In this document: positions 18,023-26,535 of the stretch, piece by piece | Position numbering within the stretch: the first letter of the stretch is position 1 | Layout of the letters: each line of letters opens with the position of its first letter | DNA from: Variovorax sp. V213 | GTDB lineage: Bacteria; Pseudomonadota; Gammaproteobacteria; Burkholderiales; Burkholderiaceae_C | Direction: 5' to 3' | Assembly (NCBI RefSeq): GCF_041154455.1 | Contig: NZ_AP028664.1 | Location: forward strand, 2,295,001 to 2,359,000 | DNA: 64,000 bases | Notes under the pieces: generated by a model | Database searches by the model: none | The model's input: only the letters and a program-made list of their open reading frames with translations | Told to the model about the DNA's origin: nothing | Made by a program: the position numbers and the translations under genes

Positions 18023-18312
18023 GAAGAACTTCACTTTGCCCGTGCGGCCGAACGTTTGCACATTGACCAGTCGCCGCTGTCTCGGACCATAAAGGAGTTG
18101 GAGGCAGAACTTGGAGCGCAACTTTACTGATGGTGGCCGTACCGGCTCGCCATCCAGTGCTGGCCCACAAGCATGTTCCGCTGGAGGAAGTGTTGTGCTA
18201 TCCGGTGGCGCTGTGCGATCCAGCAATATGCGAAGGCCATGCACGTCAGGTCGATCGCGTTTTGCATCGATACGAGCAAAGTCCTCTGATCGCGCAGCGC
18301 GTGGCCTCCTAT
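18023..18312 (+). pseudogene. LysR-family regulator remnant with internal deletion
   Basis: Two scraps of one LysR regulator. 18023-18128 gives the helix-turn-helix LHFARAAERLHIDQSPLSRT and IKELEAELGAQLY, then a stop. From 18130 another frame gives MVAVPARHPVLAHKHVPLEE and CDPAICEGHARQVDRVLHRY, part of the ligand-binding domain, before it dissolves near 18312. The linker and most of the effector domain are gone. Fused directly behind the lpdA fragment, it looks like rearrangement debris at the right side of the island. Nothing recognisable lies between 18313 and 18428. Confidence 0.7.
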
Positions 18313-18428
18313 CGTATGGACGGCCGGAGAATTCGAAGGCCCGCGAGGTTTGCGCGTCGGTCATGCGATGGTCTGTCCAGGCTGGACAAGGGCCTGATCG
18401 AAGACGCTGGCGGAGGCATGCGCGGCAG

Positions 18429-19430
18429 CTACATCATTTGCAGCACGACCTTGCCCTTGGCGCGCCCACCGTCTACATAGGCCAAAGCTTTGTGGGTGTC
18501 CTGAAACGGGAATACCTTGTCGACGACCGGGTGGATTGCGCCCGATTCGATGAGGGAAGTGATCTCGCGCAACTGCGCCCCATCGGCCCGCATGAAGACG
18601 AATGTGTATTCGACCCCGTTCTTCTTCGCCTTCCTCCTGATGCCGAAACTCAGCAGGCGCAGCACCTGTTGGAGCGGCCAGGCCAGTCCTCGCGCGACGG
18701 CGAACGCAGGGGTGGGCGGTCCGGAGATGGAGATGAGATGTCCACCCGGCTTGAGAACCTGGAGGGATTTGTTCAGCTCGTCGTTGCCGAGGCTGTTCAG
18801 CACCACGTCGTAGCCACGAAGCACCGTGGCGAAGTCCTGCTGCTTGTAATCGATGACGACGTCGGCGCCCAAGGCCTTCATCCAGGCGATGTTGGCCGTA
18901 CTGGTGGTCGTGGCCACGAACGCTCCGAGATGCTTGGCAAGCTGGATGGCGATGGTGCCTACGCCGCCGGAGCCGGCATGGACCAGTACCTTCTGCCCCC
19001 TTTTCAGCTTGGCGGTTTCGACCAGCATCTGCCAGGCCGTCAGGGCCACCAGAGGAAGGGATGCGGCCTCGACCATGCTGAGATTCGTGGGCTTCAGCGC
19101 CAGCGACGATTCCTTGACGGCAATGAACTCGGCGAAGGTGCCGATGCGATCGTCGTCAGGGCGTGCATAGACCTCATCACCGGGCTTGAAGCTGCGAACG
19201 CGAGCGCCGACCCGTACGACCGTTCCGGCCAAGTCGTTGCCCAGGATCAGGGGGAGGCGGTAGGGAAGAATCAGTTTGAATTCGCCGCTCTTGATTTTCG
19301 AGTCCAGGGGATTGATGCTCGCCGCGTGGATCCGGATCAGGACGTCATCGTCCCGCACCTCGGGGTCGGGCATTTCGCCGATGCGGCCAACTTCTTTCTT
19401 TCCGTAGCGATCGATGATGAAAGCTTTCAT
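18429..19430 (-). CDS. NADP-dependent quinone-oxidoreductase-like protein
   Basis: 333-residue medium-chain dehydrogenase/reductase of the zinc-free quinone oxidoreductase group. It has the N-terminal GroES-like fold (INPLDSKIKSGEFKL, LGNDLAGTVVRVG) and the Rossmann motif VLVHAGSGGVGTIAIQLAKH (about residues 145-164), and lacks the structural zinc cysteines. The ATG at 19430 starts the conserved MKAFIIDRYGKKE; the longer open frame upstream is not used. Probably the last gene of the operon that starts at 23100, though 105 bases separate it from the previous gene. Substrate unknown. Confidence 0.85.
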   Translation of the reverse strand: MKAFIIDRYGKKEVGRIGEMPDPEVRDDDVLIRIHAASINPLDSKIKSGEFKLILPYRLPLILGNDLAGTVVRVGARVRSFKPGDEVYARPDDDRIGTFAEFIAVKESSLALKPTNLSMVEAASLPLVALTAWQMLVETAKLKRGQKVLVHAGSGGVGTIAIQLAKHLGAFVATTTSTANIAWMKALGADVVIDYKQQDFATVLRGYDVVLNSLGNDELNKSLQVLKPGGHLISISGPPTPAFAVARGLAWPLQQVLRLLSFGIRRKAKKNGVEYTFVFMRADGAQLREITSLIESGAIHPVVDKVFPFQDTHKALAYVDGGRAKGKVVLQMM

Positions 19431-19535
19431 GGGGGACTTTTTTCCAGAGTTCTTTATTGAATGGGTTTTCGGCCCGGCACCGCAGGGTGCGGCCGGGAAG
19501 GGCGGCCTGCAGCCGGCCGCCAAGGATGCCGCCGC

Positions 19536-20366
19536 TCAGTCATTGAGGAAGGCCAGCGCCTTGGGCACGAACTCGCCGTGGTACTGGAAAATCCCGCCAT
19601 GCCCGGCATCCTTGTAGATGACCAGTTGTGAGCCGGGAATGCGACGCGCCATGTCATGGCTGTTCACGGTGGGCACCATGATGTCGTTGTCGCCATTGGC
19701 GATCAGCACAGGGATGCGGATGCCGCCCAGATTCTGCGGCGCCTGCCGGCCCCAGGCCTTGATTGCCTTCAGCTGTCGCAGGAAGGCGCTGGGCGTCGGC
19801 CCCTTGTCCCGATCCGCCTTGCGCTCCTTCAGCCGCTCCAGGAAGGCTTTCGCGGCTTGACGGCCATTGGCCGTGGAGGTGAAGAACAGGTAGGTCTTCG
19901 GATCGCGCAGCGTCAGCAAGCCTTTGGCCATCAGCGGCCAGGAGACCGTCCCTACCTGGTCAATGCCTTTGCCGCCTGCCGGCCCGGTGCCGGTCAGGAT
20001 GAGCCGGCGCACCAGGCCGGGGGCTTTCAGCACGATGTCCTGCGCCACGAATCCTCCGAGGGAGAAGCCAAGCAGATCGACCTTCTCGAAACCCAGTGCG
20101 TGGATCAGTGCGATCGCGTCCTGTGCCATCGCATCGATGGTCACAGGTGCCGTTCCGCCTGAAGCGCCGATCCCCCGGTAGTCGATGGCGATGATGCGAT
20201 GCCGGCGGGAAAGCCCATCGACGATGCGCGGATCGAAGTTGTCGAGGACCGCGCCCCAGTGGTTGAGCAGGACCAGCGGCACGCCACTGCGCGGCCCGAG
20301 ATCGCGGTACGCGAACGCAGTCCCGTCGACATCGATCGATTGGGTGGGGGTGTCGATGTAGGGCAT
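19536..20366 (-). CDS. Alpha/beta hydrolase
   Basis: 276-residue alpha/beta-hydrolase fold enzyme. Nucleophile elbow GFSLGG (serine at about residue 101), acidic member probably in VLIANGDNDIMVP, catalytic His in KDAGHGGIF near the C-terminus; the oxyanion region is VLLNHWGAVLDNFD. It resembles esterase/epoxide-hydrolase-like proteins without a defined substrate. It is related to the hydrolase at 22255-23100 of the same operon (both have GDNDIM/GVHDIM-type acid loops and a ...DAGHG... His loop), so one may be an old duplicate of the other. Confidence 0.85.
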   Translation of the reverse strand: MPYIDTPTQSIDVDGTAFAYRDLGPRSGVPLVLLNHWGAVLDNFDPRIVDGLSRRHRIIAIDYRGIGASGGTAPVTIDAMAQDAIALIHALGFEKVDLLGFSLGGFVAQDIVLKAPGLVRRLILTGTGPAGGKGIDQVGTVSWPLMAKGLLTLRDPKTYLFFTSTANGRQAAKAFLERLKERKADRDKGPTPSAFLRQLKAIKAWGRQAPQNLGGIRIPVLIANGDNDIMVPTVNSHDMARRIPGSQLVIYKDAGHGGIFQYHGEFVPKALAFLND

Positions 20367-20383
20367 GCGCGATCCTGGTGCGG

Positions 20384-21370
20384 TCAGGCGTTCACGTCGA
20401 CGATGGTGCGCCCCTGAACCTTCCCTGCGAGTACCTGGCTGGCGACTTCAGGCACTTCAGCCAGGCCAATCACCTTGGTGGTCCGTGCGAGCTTGTCCAG
20501 ATCCAGGTCGCTGGCCAGGCGCGACCACGCCTGCAGCCGCACAGGCTGCGGCGCATTGACCGAGTCGATGCCGGCGAGGGTGACGTTGCGCAGGATGAAG
20601 GGCAGGACGGATGCCGGCAGATCCACGCCCTGTGCGAGGCCGAAGGCCGCGACCACGCCGCGATACCGGGTCTGCGCCAGGACGTTCGCCAGCGTATGGC
20701 TGCCGACCGAATCGATGGCCCCGGCCCATCGCTCCTTGGCGATCGGTGCGCCCGCTTCGGACAGGGTGTGGCGGTCGATGACGTCCGCCGCGCCCAGCGC
20801 ACGCAGGTAGGCGGCTTCGTCGAGGCGGCCGGTCGATGCGATCACGCGATAGCCCAGGCCCGACAGCAATGCGATCGCCACGGAGCCGGCGCCGCCATTG
20901 GCGCCGGTCACCAGGATGTCGCCGCGTTCGGGTGTCAGGCCGCCATGCTCCAGTGCGAGCACCGCCAACATGGCGGTGAACCCGGCGGTGCCGATGGCCA
21001 TGGCATCCCGGGTCGAAAAGACTTCCGGGATCTTGACCAGCCAATCACCGCTCACTCGCGCCTTCTGCGCGAAGCCGCCATGGTGCGTCTGGCTCAGTCC
21101 CCAGCCGGTCGCCAGCACACGGTCGCCGGCGACGAGGCCGGGATAGGTCGACGACTCGACGACACCGGCAAAGTCGATACCCGGAATCAGCGGGAACTGG
21201 CGAATGACCGGCGACCGGCCACTGAGCGCCATCGCGTCCTTGTAGTTCACCGTCGAGTACTCGACCGCGACGGTGACGTCGCCCGGCATCAGATCCTCGT
21301 CTTTGAAGTCGACCAGGCTGGTTGAAATGGTGTCGCCGGTCTTGCTGGCGAGCAGTGCCTTGAATGTCAT
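20384..21370 (-). CDS. AcuI/YhdH-type NADPH oxidoreductase (acrylyl-CoA reductase-like)
   Basis: 328-residue medium-chain reductase. The N-terminus VEYSTVNYKDAMALSGRSPV, PLIPGIDFAGVVESS, GWGLSQTHHGGFAQKARV and the cofactor loop VTGANGGAGSVAIALLSGLG are typical of the AcuI/YhdH subfamily, which reduces acryloyl-CoA or related enoyl compounds with NADPH. 35 bases separate it from the SDR upstream and 17 from the hydrolase downstream, so it is mid-operon. Confidence 0.87.
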   Translation of the reverse strand: MTFKALLASKTGDTISTSLVDFKDEDLMPGDVTVAVEYSTVNYKDAMALSGRSPVIRQFPLIPGIDFAGVVESSTYPGLVAGDRVLATGWGLSQTHHGGFAQKARVSGDWLVKIPEVFSTRDAMAIGTAGFTAMLAVLALEHGGLTPERGDILVTGANGGAGSVAIALLSGLGYRVIASTGRLDEAAYLRALGAADVIDRHTLSEAGAPIAKERWAGAIDSVGSHTLANVLAQTRYRGVVAAFGLAQGVDLPASVLPFILRNVTLAGIDSVNAPQPVRLQAWSRLASDLDLDKLARTTKVIGLAEVPEVASQVLAGKVQGRTIVDVNA

Positions 21371-21405
21371 GTGCTATTCCTTCCGCTCTGGAGCTTTTTG
21401 CGGTT

Positions 21406-22194
21406 TCAGGCGGCGGTTCGATAGCGCTCTGCCACATGCGCCTGCCGGATGTCCGCGAGCAGGGTCTGACGTGCCGTGTTCAGCACCTCCCAGCGCGCGG
21501 CATCGTGCAGCGGCGGGATGGTCACGAGTTCACGGCGGTCGAATCCGGCCAGCGCGGCATCTACCAGCTCTTCCACTCCCATCAGATCAGGCATCGCACT
21601 GCTGTCAATGCCCGCGCGCTCCCAGATCTCTGTACGGGTGCCGGCTGGCAACACCGCCTGCACATAGACACCCTTGGGCGCGAGCTCCAGGCTCAGCCCC
21701 TGGGACAGGAACAGCACGAAGGCCTTGGTCGCACCGTAGACCGACATGCCGAACTCGGGCGCGAGGCCGACCACCGAGCCGATGTTGACGATCGCGCCTT
21801 TGCCGGCCTGCACCAGGCGCGGGGCGATGGCACTCGCCAGCCTTACGAGTGCGGTGGTGTTGAGGCTGACCAGGCGGGCGACATCGTCTGTCGATTGGTC
21901 GATGAAGTGGCCGGACAGCGCGGCCCCGGCGTTGTTGATCAGGGTTTCGATCCTGACGTCCTCGCGCAGGCGCGTCTCGATTGCGGCCAGATCGCCGGGC
22001 TGGGTCAGGTCGGCCGGGAGGATATCGACGACAACGCCGGTTTCCGCACGCAGGCGTGCAGCGAGCGTTTCCAGCCGTGCCTTGTCGCGTGCCACCAGCA
22101 CAAGGTCGTGGCCGCGGCGTGCGAAGCGGTCGGCATAGATGGCGCCAATGCCGGTCGAGGCGCCCGTGATGAGAACAGTGGAATGGGAGGTCAT
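21406..22194 (-). CDS. Short-chain dehydrogenase/reductase
   Basis: 262-residue classical SDR. Cofactor motif TGASTGIGAIYADRFARRGH near residue 10, the NNAG signature in LINNAGAALSGHF, catalytic Ser in IVNIGSVVGLAPEFG and Tyr-x3-Lys in SVYGATKAFVLFLSQ. The Arg after the cofactor motif suggests NADP. Some members of this subgroup have been annotated as DltE-like; the substrate is not evident. Second gene of the TetR-controlled operon. Confidence 0.88.
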   Translation of the reverse strand: MTSHSTVLITGASTGIGAIYADRFARRGHDLVLVARDKARLETLAARLRAETGVVVDILPADLTQPGDLAAIETRLREDVRIETLINNAGAALSGHFIDQSTDDVARLVSLNTTALVRLASAIAPRLVQAGKGAIVNIGSVVGLAPEFGMSVYGATKAFVLFLSQGLSLELAPKGVYVQAVLPAGTRTEIWERAGIDSSAMPDLMGVEELVDAALAGFDRRELVTIPPLHDAARWEVLNTARQTLLADIRQAHVAERYRTAA

Positions 22195-22254
22195 GTGTTT
22201 TCTCTTGGTCGAAAAAGGTCGTTGGTCAGGCAGGAAAACGGGATGCGGGTGGCA

Positions 22255-23100
22255 TCACTCCTCCAGGAACTGGATTGCGTGTTGGAGGAAGCGCTCGGGG
22301 TACTGGAACTGCGCGCCGTGTCCGGCGTCGGGGTAGATCAAAAGCTGCGCGTTGGGAATGTTCTGCGACAGATGCCAGGAGTTGATCGTGGGGATCATGA
22401 TGTCGTGGACGCCGTTGAGCACCAGGGTCGGCTGCGTGACGGCGTTCAGGAAGGCATAGGGGTTCGCACCCGGCAACGGCTGCAGGTAGGCAGCGTGCGC
22501 CTCGGCCTGGGCTTGAGCGACCGCCATGGAGCTGGGCGGATCCTGCTCGACGCGCTGGTGGCGGCGCTCCCAGAAGGCCAGACCCGCCTGCTTGGCAGCC
22601 TCCGAGCGGCCAAAGAAGAGGTAGAGGAAGTCATCCGCGGTCGGCACGGGATTCGGCGCGACTTCCAGCACCCTGGGCTCCATCTTCGGATCGCCGCCGC
22701 GCAGTCCGGTACCGAGCAGAAGGAGCTTGCGAACCAGTTGCGGGTGGCGCAGTGCGACCTCCTGCACCTGGAAGCCCCCGATCGAGAAACCAAGCAGGTC
22801 GACCTGCGGCAGGCCCAGCGCCCGGATCACCAGGGCGATGTCGTCTGCCATGTCTTCGATCCGGTTGCGGGGCGTGCCGGTCGAGGAGGCAATGCCGCGA
22901 CCGTTGTAGAGGATGACTTCGCGGCCTGCGGCCAGACCATCTGTCAGCAGGGGATCCCAGTGATCAAGGCCGCCGCGGAAATGCTGGACGAAGAACAGAG
23001 GGGACCGTCCGCTGGAGGTGTTGCCCCAGCGGCGATAGGCGAATTTGTCGCCATCCACTTCGACGAAGCGGGTGGGGGCGGTCAGGTGGGTGTCGCTCAT
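22255..23100 (-). CDS. Alpha/beta hydrolase, first gene of the TetR-linked operon
   Basis: 281-residue alpha/beta hydrolase with nucleophile elbow GFSIGG, acid loop VLNGVHDIMIP and catalytic His in YPDAGHGAQFQYP. The start at 23100 (MSDTHLTAPTRFVEVDGDKF) is chosen because the longer open frame would begin inside the operator at 23133-23184. It is the promoter-proximal gene of the run hydrolase, SDR, AcuI-like, hydrolase, oxidoreductase and is divergent from the TetR gene, which should repress it. Confidence 0.85.
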   Translation of the reverse strand: MSDTHLTAPTRFVEVDGDKFAYRRWGNTSSGRSPLFFVQHFRGGLDHWDPLLTDGLAAGREVILYNGRGIASSTGTPRNRIEDMADDIALVIRALGLPQVDLLGFSIGGFQVQEVALRHPQLVRKLLLLGTGLRGGDPKMEPRVLEVAPNPVPTADDFLYLFFGRSEAAKQAGLAFWERRHQRVEQDPPSSMAVAQAQAEAHAAYLQPLPGANPYAFLNAVTQPTLVLNGVHDIMIPTINSWHLSQNIPNAQLLIYPDAGHGAQFQYPERFLQHAIQFLEE

Positions 23101-23132
23101 TTCCAGAAGCCTTCCGAGGTAAGTTGGCTTAA

Positions 23133-23184
23133 TGATGTCGATCATCATCTTTATTGTCAAGGACTTTGATGATGATCGACATCA
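23133..23184. promoter_or_regulatory. 17-bp perfect inverted repeat, TetR operator
   Basis: TGATGTCGATCATCATC (23133-23149) and GATGATGATCGACATCA (23168-23184), 17 of 17 bases matched, spacer 18. Each arm is itself nearly palindromic (TGATG..CATCA), so two TetR dimers could bind. It covers a TTGACA-like -35 for the leftward operon (23154-23159 on the minus strand) and, for the TetR gene, TTGATG (23166-23171) with TATATT (23188-23193) 16 bases on. Binding would shut both promoters. Confidence 0.8.
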
Positions 23185-23232
23185 ATGTATATTCGTGACT
23201 TCACTGACGACACACCTGAAGAGATCCTGGAC

Positions 23233-23817
23233 ATGAAGGTCACCAAAGCGCAGGCCCAGGCGAACCGGGCGCACATCGTCGAGACGGCCTCCACGCTGTT
23301 TCGCGAGCGAGGCTATGACGGGGTGGGGATTGCGGACTTGATGGCGGTTGCCGGCTTTACGCACGGCGGGTTCTACAAGCACTTCGGATCCAAGGCCGAC
23401 CTGATGGCGGAAGCGGCGACCTGTGGTTTTGCGCAGACGGCCGCTAAAGCCGACGGCGTCGATTCGATGGAGTTCGTCAAGCACTATCTGTCTCGTGAGC
23501 ACCGCGACACCCGTGGTGAAGGTTGCACGATGGCCGCGCTATGCGGAGACGCTGCGCGTCAGCCGGAGTCGATCAAGATGGCTTTTGCGACCGGCTTGGA
23601 AAGCCTGCTGGCGACTCTGGGAAAGCGGCTCGGCGCTCCGGAGGAAGGCGATCGCGAAGGCGACATGCGCGCCAAGCGGATCGACGTCATTGCGCAGGTG
23701 ATTGGCGCAATAGTGCTGTCGCGGGCGTGTCCTGACGACTCGCCCCTCGCCGATGAAATTCTGGATGTCTGCCGTGCGGCAGTCCTGTCGAGGCTATCGG
23801 CTCCCCTTGATGCGTAG
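23233..23817 (+). CDS. TetR-family transcriptional repressor
   Basis: 194-residue TetR regulator. The N-terminal helix-turn-helix is MKVTKAQAQANRAHIVETAS, RGYDGVGIADLMAVAGFTHG, GFYKHFGSKADLMAEA; the C-terminal ligand domain contains GCTMAALCGDAARQP, typical of the subgroup that senses small organic electrophiles or aromatics. The ATG at 23233 is used since 23185 lies within the promoter. It faces the hydrolase/oxidoreductase operon across a 17-bp inverted repeat and very probably controls it and itself. Confidence 0.88.
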   Translation: MKVTKAQAQANRAHIVETASTLFRERGYDGVGIADLMAVAGFTHGGFYKHFGSKADLMAEAATCGFAQTAAKADGVDSMEFVKHYLSREHRDTRGEGCTMAALCGDAARQPESIKMAFATGLESLLATLGKRLGAPEEGDREGDMRAKRIDVIAQVIGAIVLSRACPDDSPLADEILDVCRAAVLSRLSAPLDA

Positions 23818-23843
23818 CTGACGCACTCCGTGTGCGCACGCGA

Positions 23844-24476
23844 TCAGGCCGCGACGACGATCGGGAAGCGCGCCTGCAATCCGTCCGGCCCGCGCTCGAA
23901 AGGCACGGTGACGGCGTCCTTCGCGGCCTGGGGAAGATTGCGCCAGAGAAAGTCGCGTGCGTTGCCCGGGTCGCCTGCCACATAGAGCTGCGTGGTCAGC
24001 AATTCGCGCGTGCCGAGCTTCACCTTGACGTGGATGTGAGGCGTGCGGCCGCTGTAGGGCACGGGCCGGATGGTGCGAAAGCGCCAGCTGCCGTCCGCAC
24101 CCACAGCGACGCGGCCGAAGCCCTGGAAAGCGGCGTCGGCGCGGTCGCCGTCGCCCGGGTGGTGGTAGTGGCCGTTTTCGTCGCATTGCCAGATCTCGAC
24201 CTGGGCGCCGCGCAGCGGCTTGCCCTCCAGATCGGTCACGGTGCCGTCGACCCAGGCCGGCTGGCCGCGGCGATAGTTCAGCGTGCCGTTGCGCAGCAGA
24301 TCGTTGTCGGAATCCTGCGGCAGGCGAACCGGATAGAACGGTCCCTCGGTCTGCGAGGGTGTTGCGAACCGGGCAGCCGCTGGCTGCGCGCGGGCGCCCA
24401 GCCAGAGCGCGGGCGCGGCAACCAGAGCCGCCGCAATGGTGCGCCGGGGAAGGCCGGGTTCTGGTGTGGCGTTCAT
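23844..24476 (-). CDS. Intradiol ring-cleavage dioxygenase-like protein, Tat-exported
   Basis: 210-residue protein of the protocatechuate/catechol dioxygenase superfamily. The first 35 residues hold PRRTIAAALVAAPALWLGAR, a twin-arginine-like signal, so the enzyme is probably periplasmic. The catalytic fold begins with TEGPFYPVRLPQDSDNDLLR. Likely iron ligands are Tyr and His in NGHYHHPG and Tyr/His in YSGRTPHIHVKV. Exported members of this group are widespread in proteobacteria and their substrate is not defined; classical ones open catechols between the hydroxyls using Fe(III). Confidence 0.82.
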   Translation of the reverse strand: MNATPEPGLPRRTIAAALVAAPALWLGARAQPAAARFATPSQTEGPFYPVRLPQDSDNDLLRNGTLNYRRGQPAWVDGTVTDLEGKPLRGAQVEIWQCDENGHYHHPGDGDRADAAFQGFGRVAVGADGSWRFRTIRPVPYSGRTPHIHVKVKLGTRELLTTQLYVAGDPGNARDFLWRNLPQAAKDAVTVPFERGPDGLQARFPIVVAA

Positions 24477-24527
24477 GGTCCGTCAGAGCCGCGCTGCAGG
24501 CGCGAGTTCCGCAGCCGGCCCCCGGGG

Positions 24528-25139
24528 TCAGCGGGCCGGACTTTTGAACCTGTTGCGTGCATGTGCCGCTTTTGCCCGGATCGCGCAGCCGGTTGCATGG
24601 TCGTTGATGAGGCCCATCGCCTGCATGAAGGCGTACACCGTCGTCGGCCCGACGAATTTCCAGCCGAGCTTCTTCAAGGCCTTGGACAGTGCAATGGACG
24701 CCTCGGAGGTCGAAGCGGTCTGCGGTTCGGCGAGCTGCGCTGCATCCGGCTCATGGCTCCAGAAGAATGAAGCCAGCGAGCCGTGAAGGGCAACGAGTTC
24801 CTGCGCCCGGGCGGCGTTGTGGATCACGGCCTCGATCTTGCCGCGATGGCGCACGATGCCTGGGTCCTGCAGCAGGCGTTCGACGTCTCGCGCGGTGAAG
24901 CGGGCGATCTTGTCGAAGTCGAACCCGTGGAACGCCGCGCGGAAGTTCTCCCGCTTGGCCAGGATGGTGCGCCAGCTCAGGCCCGACTGGAAACCTTCAA
25001 GGCAGATTTTCTCGAACAGGCGCTTGTCGTCTGCCACCGGATAGCCCCATTCGGTGTCGTGATAGGCCAGGAATTCGGGCGCGGCCGCGCACCAGCGGCA
25101 GCGGGGGCGGCCGTCAGGGCCGTTGATCAGTGTGTCCAT
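24528..25139 (-). CDS. tag: DNA-3-methyladenine glycosylase I
   Basis: 203-residue Tag, which removes 3-methyladenine from alkylated DNA to start base excision repair. Landmarks: the zinc cysteine in CRWCAAAPEFLAYHDTEWGY, FEKICLEGFQSGLSWRTIL, the helix-hairpin-helix region and LKKLGWKFVGPTTVYAFMQA. The C-terminal Cys/His of the zinc site are in DHATGCAI. The ATG at 25139 (MDTLINGPDGRPRCRWC) is taken as start; upstream codons do not fit the family. Confidence 0.93.
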   Translation of the reverse strand: MDTLINGPDGRPRCRWCAAAPEFLAYHDTEWGYPVADDKRLFEKICLEGFQSGLSWRTILAKRENFRAAFHGFDFDKIARFTARDVERLLQDPGIVRHRGKIEAVIHNAARAQELVALHGSLASFFWSHEPDAAQLAEPQTASTSEASIALSKALKKLGWKFVGPTTVYAFMQAMGLINDHATGCAIRAKAAHARNRFKSPAR

Positions 25140-25296
25140 GTGTTGAGATGGCGGTCGGTCATCCGCAATTCTGCGTTTCCTGCAAACGGAGGTTGTTGTC
25201 CTCAAACGGCGCGAAGAATAGGGTCACCCCCTGGTCCGTCAAGCAGAACGCCCCAACGGAAATTCCTGAGCCGAATCGCCTGAATCTACCTCGCCC

Positions 25297-25929
25297 ATGC
25301 CCGAACAACTTCTGCTCCCCGGCATCGATCCGCCCCCGCCGCCGCCGGCATCTCTGCGTCGTGCACGCATCACCGTGCCACGCAAGGAGCGGCGAATCCG
25401 CTCGCTGTTCTTCGCGATCTACCCGAACCCGGAAGATGCGGAGTCGATTGCCACGCTGGGTGCGCGGCTCCGTGACCGGCATGCGCTGAAGGCAAAGCTG
25501 ACCAAGGCGCATCGGCTGCATGTCACGCTGCATCATCTCGGAAGCTATCCGGCGGCGGTGCCGCGCGAGAAGGTGCAGGCCGCGCTCGAGGCCGCGGCCA
25601 CCGTGGCGCCGCCGTCGTTCGACGTGGTGTTCGACACCGCCATGCAGTTCGAGGGCAGCAAGGCATTCGTGCTGTGCGGCGGCGACAACGGTGCTTCAGC
25701 GCTTGCGGCGTTCAGGCAGCGTCTTGGCGAGGCGCTGGCGGACGCGGGCTTCAAGCCCGAGCATGGCTTTACGCCTCACATGACCCTGGCCTATACGCCA
25801 CGGAAAATCGAGAGGCATTCCATCGAGCCGATCCGGTGGAAGGCCGATTCGTTCTCGCTGATCGAAAGCCACGTGGGCGAAAGTATCCATGAGGTGCTTG
25901 GCCAATGGCATTCGGCCCGGCCTGCCTGA
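25297..25929 (+). CDS. thpR: 2'-5' RNA ligase / RNA 2',3'-cyclic phosphodiesterase family
   Basis: 210-residue 2H phosphoesterase. The two HxTx motifs are clear: HVTL in HRLHVTLHHLGSYP and HMTL in HGFTPHMTLAYTP. About 40 extra proline- and arginine-rich residues precede the domain. Family members hydrolyse 2',3'-cyclic phosphate ends of RNA or seal 2'-5' bonds in vitro; the cellular role is unclear. It is a lone gene, divergent from tag. Confidence 0.85.
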   Translation: MPEQLLLPGIDPPPPPPASLRRARITVPRKERRIRSLFFAIYPNPEDAESIATLGARLRDRHALKAKLTKAHRLHVTLHHLGSYPAAVPREKVQAALEAAATVAPPSFDVVFDTAMQFEGSKAFVLCGGDNGASALAAFRQRLGEALADAGFKPEHGFTPHMTLAYTPRKIERHSIEPIRWKADSFSLIESHVGESIHEVLGQWHSARPA

Positions 25930-26052
25930 CGTGCTGGCGATCGAGCCGCAGGAACACGGCTGGGCCAACTGTTGCGCACCGAGTCCGCGCGATCTGTATC
26001 TGTTCTTCGCAACGCGGCTGGCGACAATGAGGCTTCATTCGATGGAAGCCTC

Positions 26053-26535
26053 ATGACAGCGCAGACAAGAGACCAGATTGCCGACAGCATCGCCGCCGAG
26101 CTGGGCCACAGCTTCGAGGGCGAGCTTGTGGCCGGCGGGCATTACGCACCCATCGTGCGCGATGGGAACACGCTCTACACCAGCGGCCAGGTGCCGCGCG
26201 TGGGCACCACGGTGGTCGTCATCGGCCGCGTGGGCGACCAGGTGTCGCTCGGCAAGGCCCGCGAGGCCGCACAGATCTGCGCCTTGCGCTGCCTGACGCT
26301 GCTGCGGCGCGAGCTCGGCTCGCTCGACGGCATCGAGAAGCTCCTGCGCGTCGGCGTCTTCGTGCAGTGCAGCGCCGATTTCACCCAGCAAAGCGAAGTG
26401 GCCGATGCGGCCTCCGACCTGCTGCACCGCGTGTTCGGCGATGCGGGCGTGCATGTGCGCACCGCGGTGGGCGTCTATGCGCTGCCCAAGAATGCGAGCG
26501 TCGAGCTCGAGATGACGGCGCTCGCCAAGCGCTAG
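26053..26535 (+). CDS. RidA (YjgF) family protein
   Basis: 160-residue member of the RidA superfamily, which hydrolyses reactive enamine/imine intermediates of amino acid metabolism or related compounds. It carries YAPIVRDGNTLYTSGQVPRV, GDQVSLGKAREAAQICALRC and VRTAVGVYALPKNASVELEM at the subunit interface. The arginine before the C-terminal motif that marks true RidA is present as VRTAVGV. The ATG at 26053 starts the normal N-terminus. It overlaps the end of the opposing DUF72 gene by 4 bases. Confidence 0.85.
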   Translation: MTAQTRDQIADSIAAELGHSFEGELVAGGHYAPIVRDGNTLYTSGQVPRVGTTVVVIGRVGDQVSLGKAREAAQICALRCLTLLRRELGSLDGIEKLLRVGVFVQCSADFTQQSEVADAASDLLHRVFGDAGVHVRTAVGVYALPKNASVELEMTALAKR

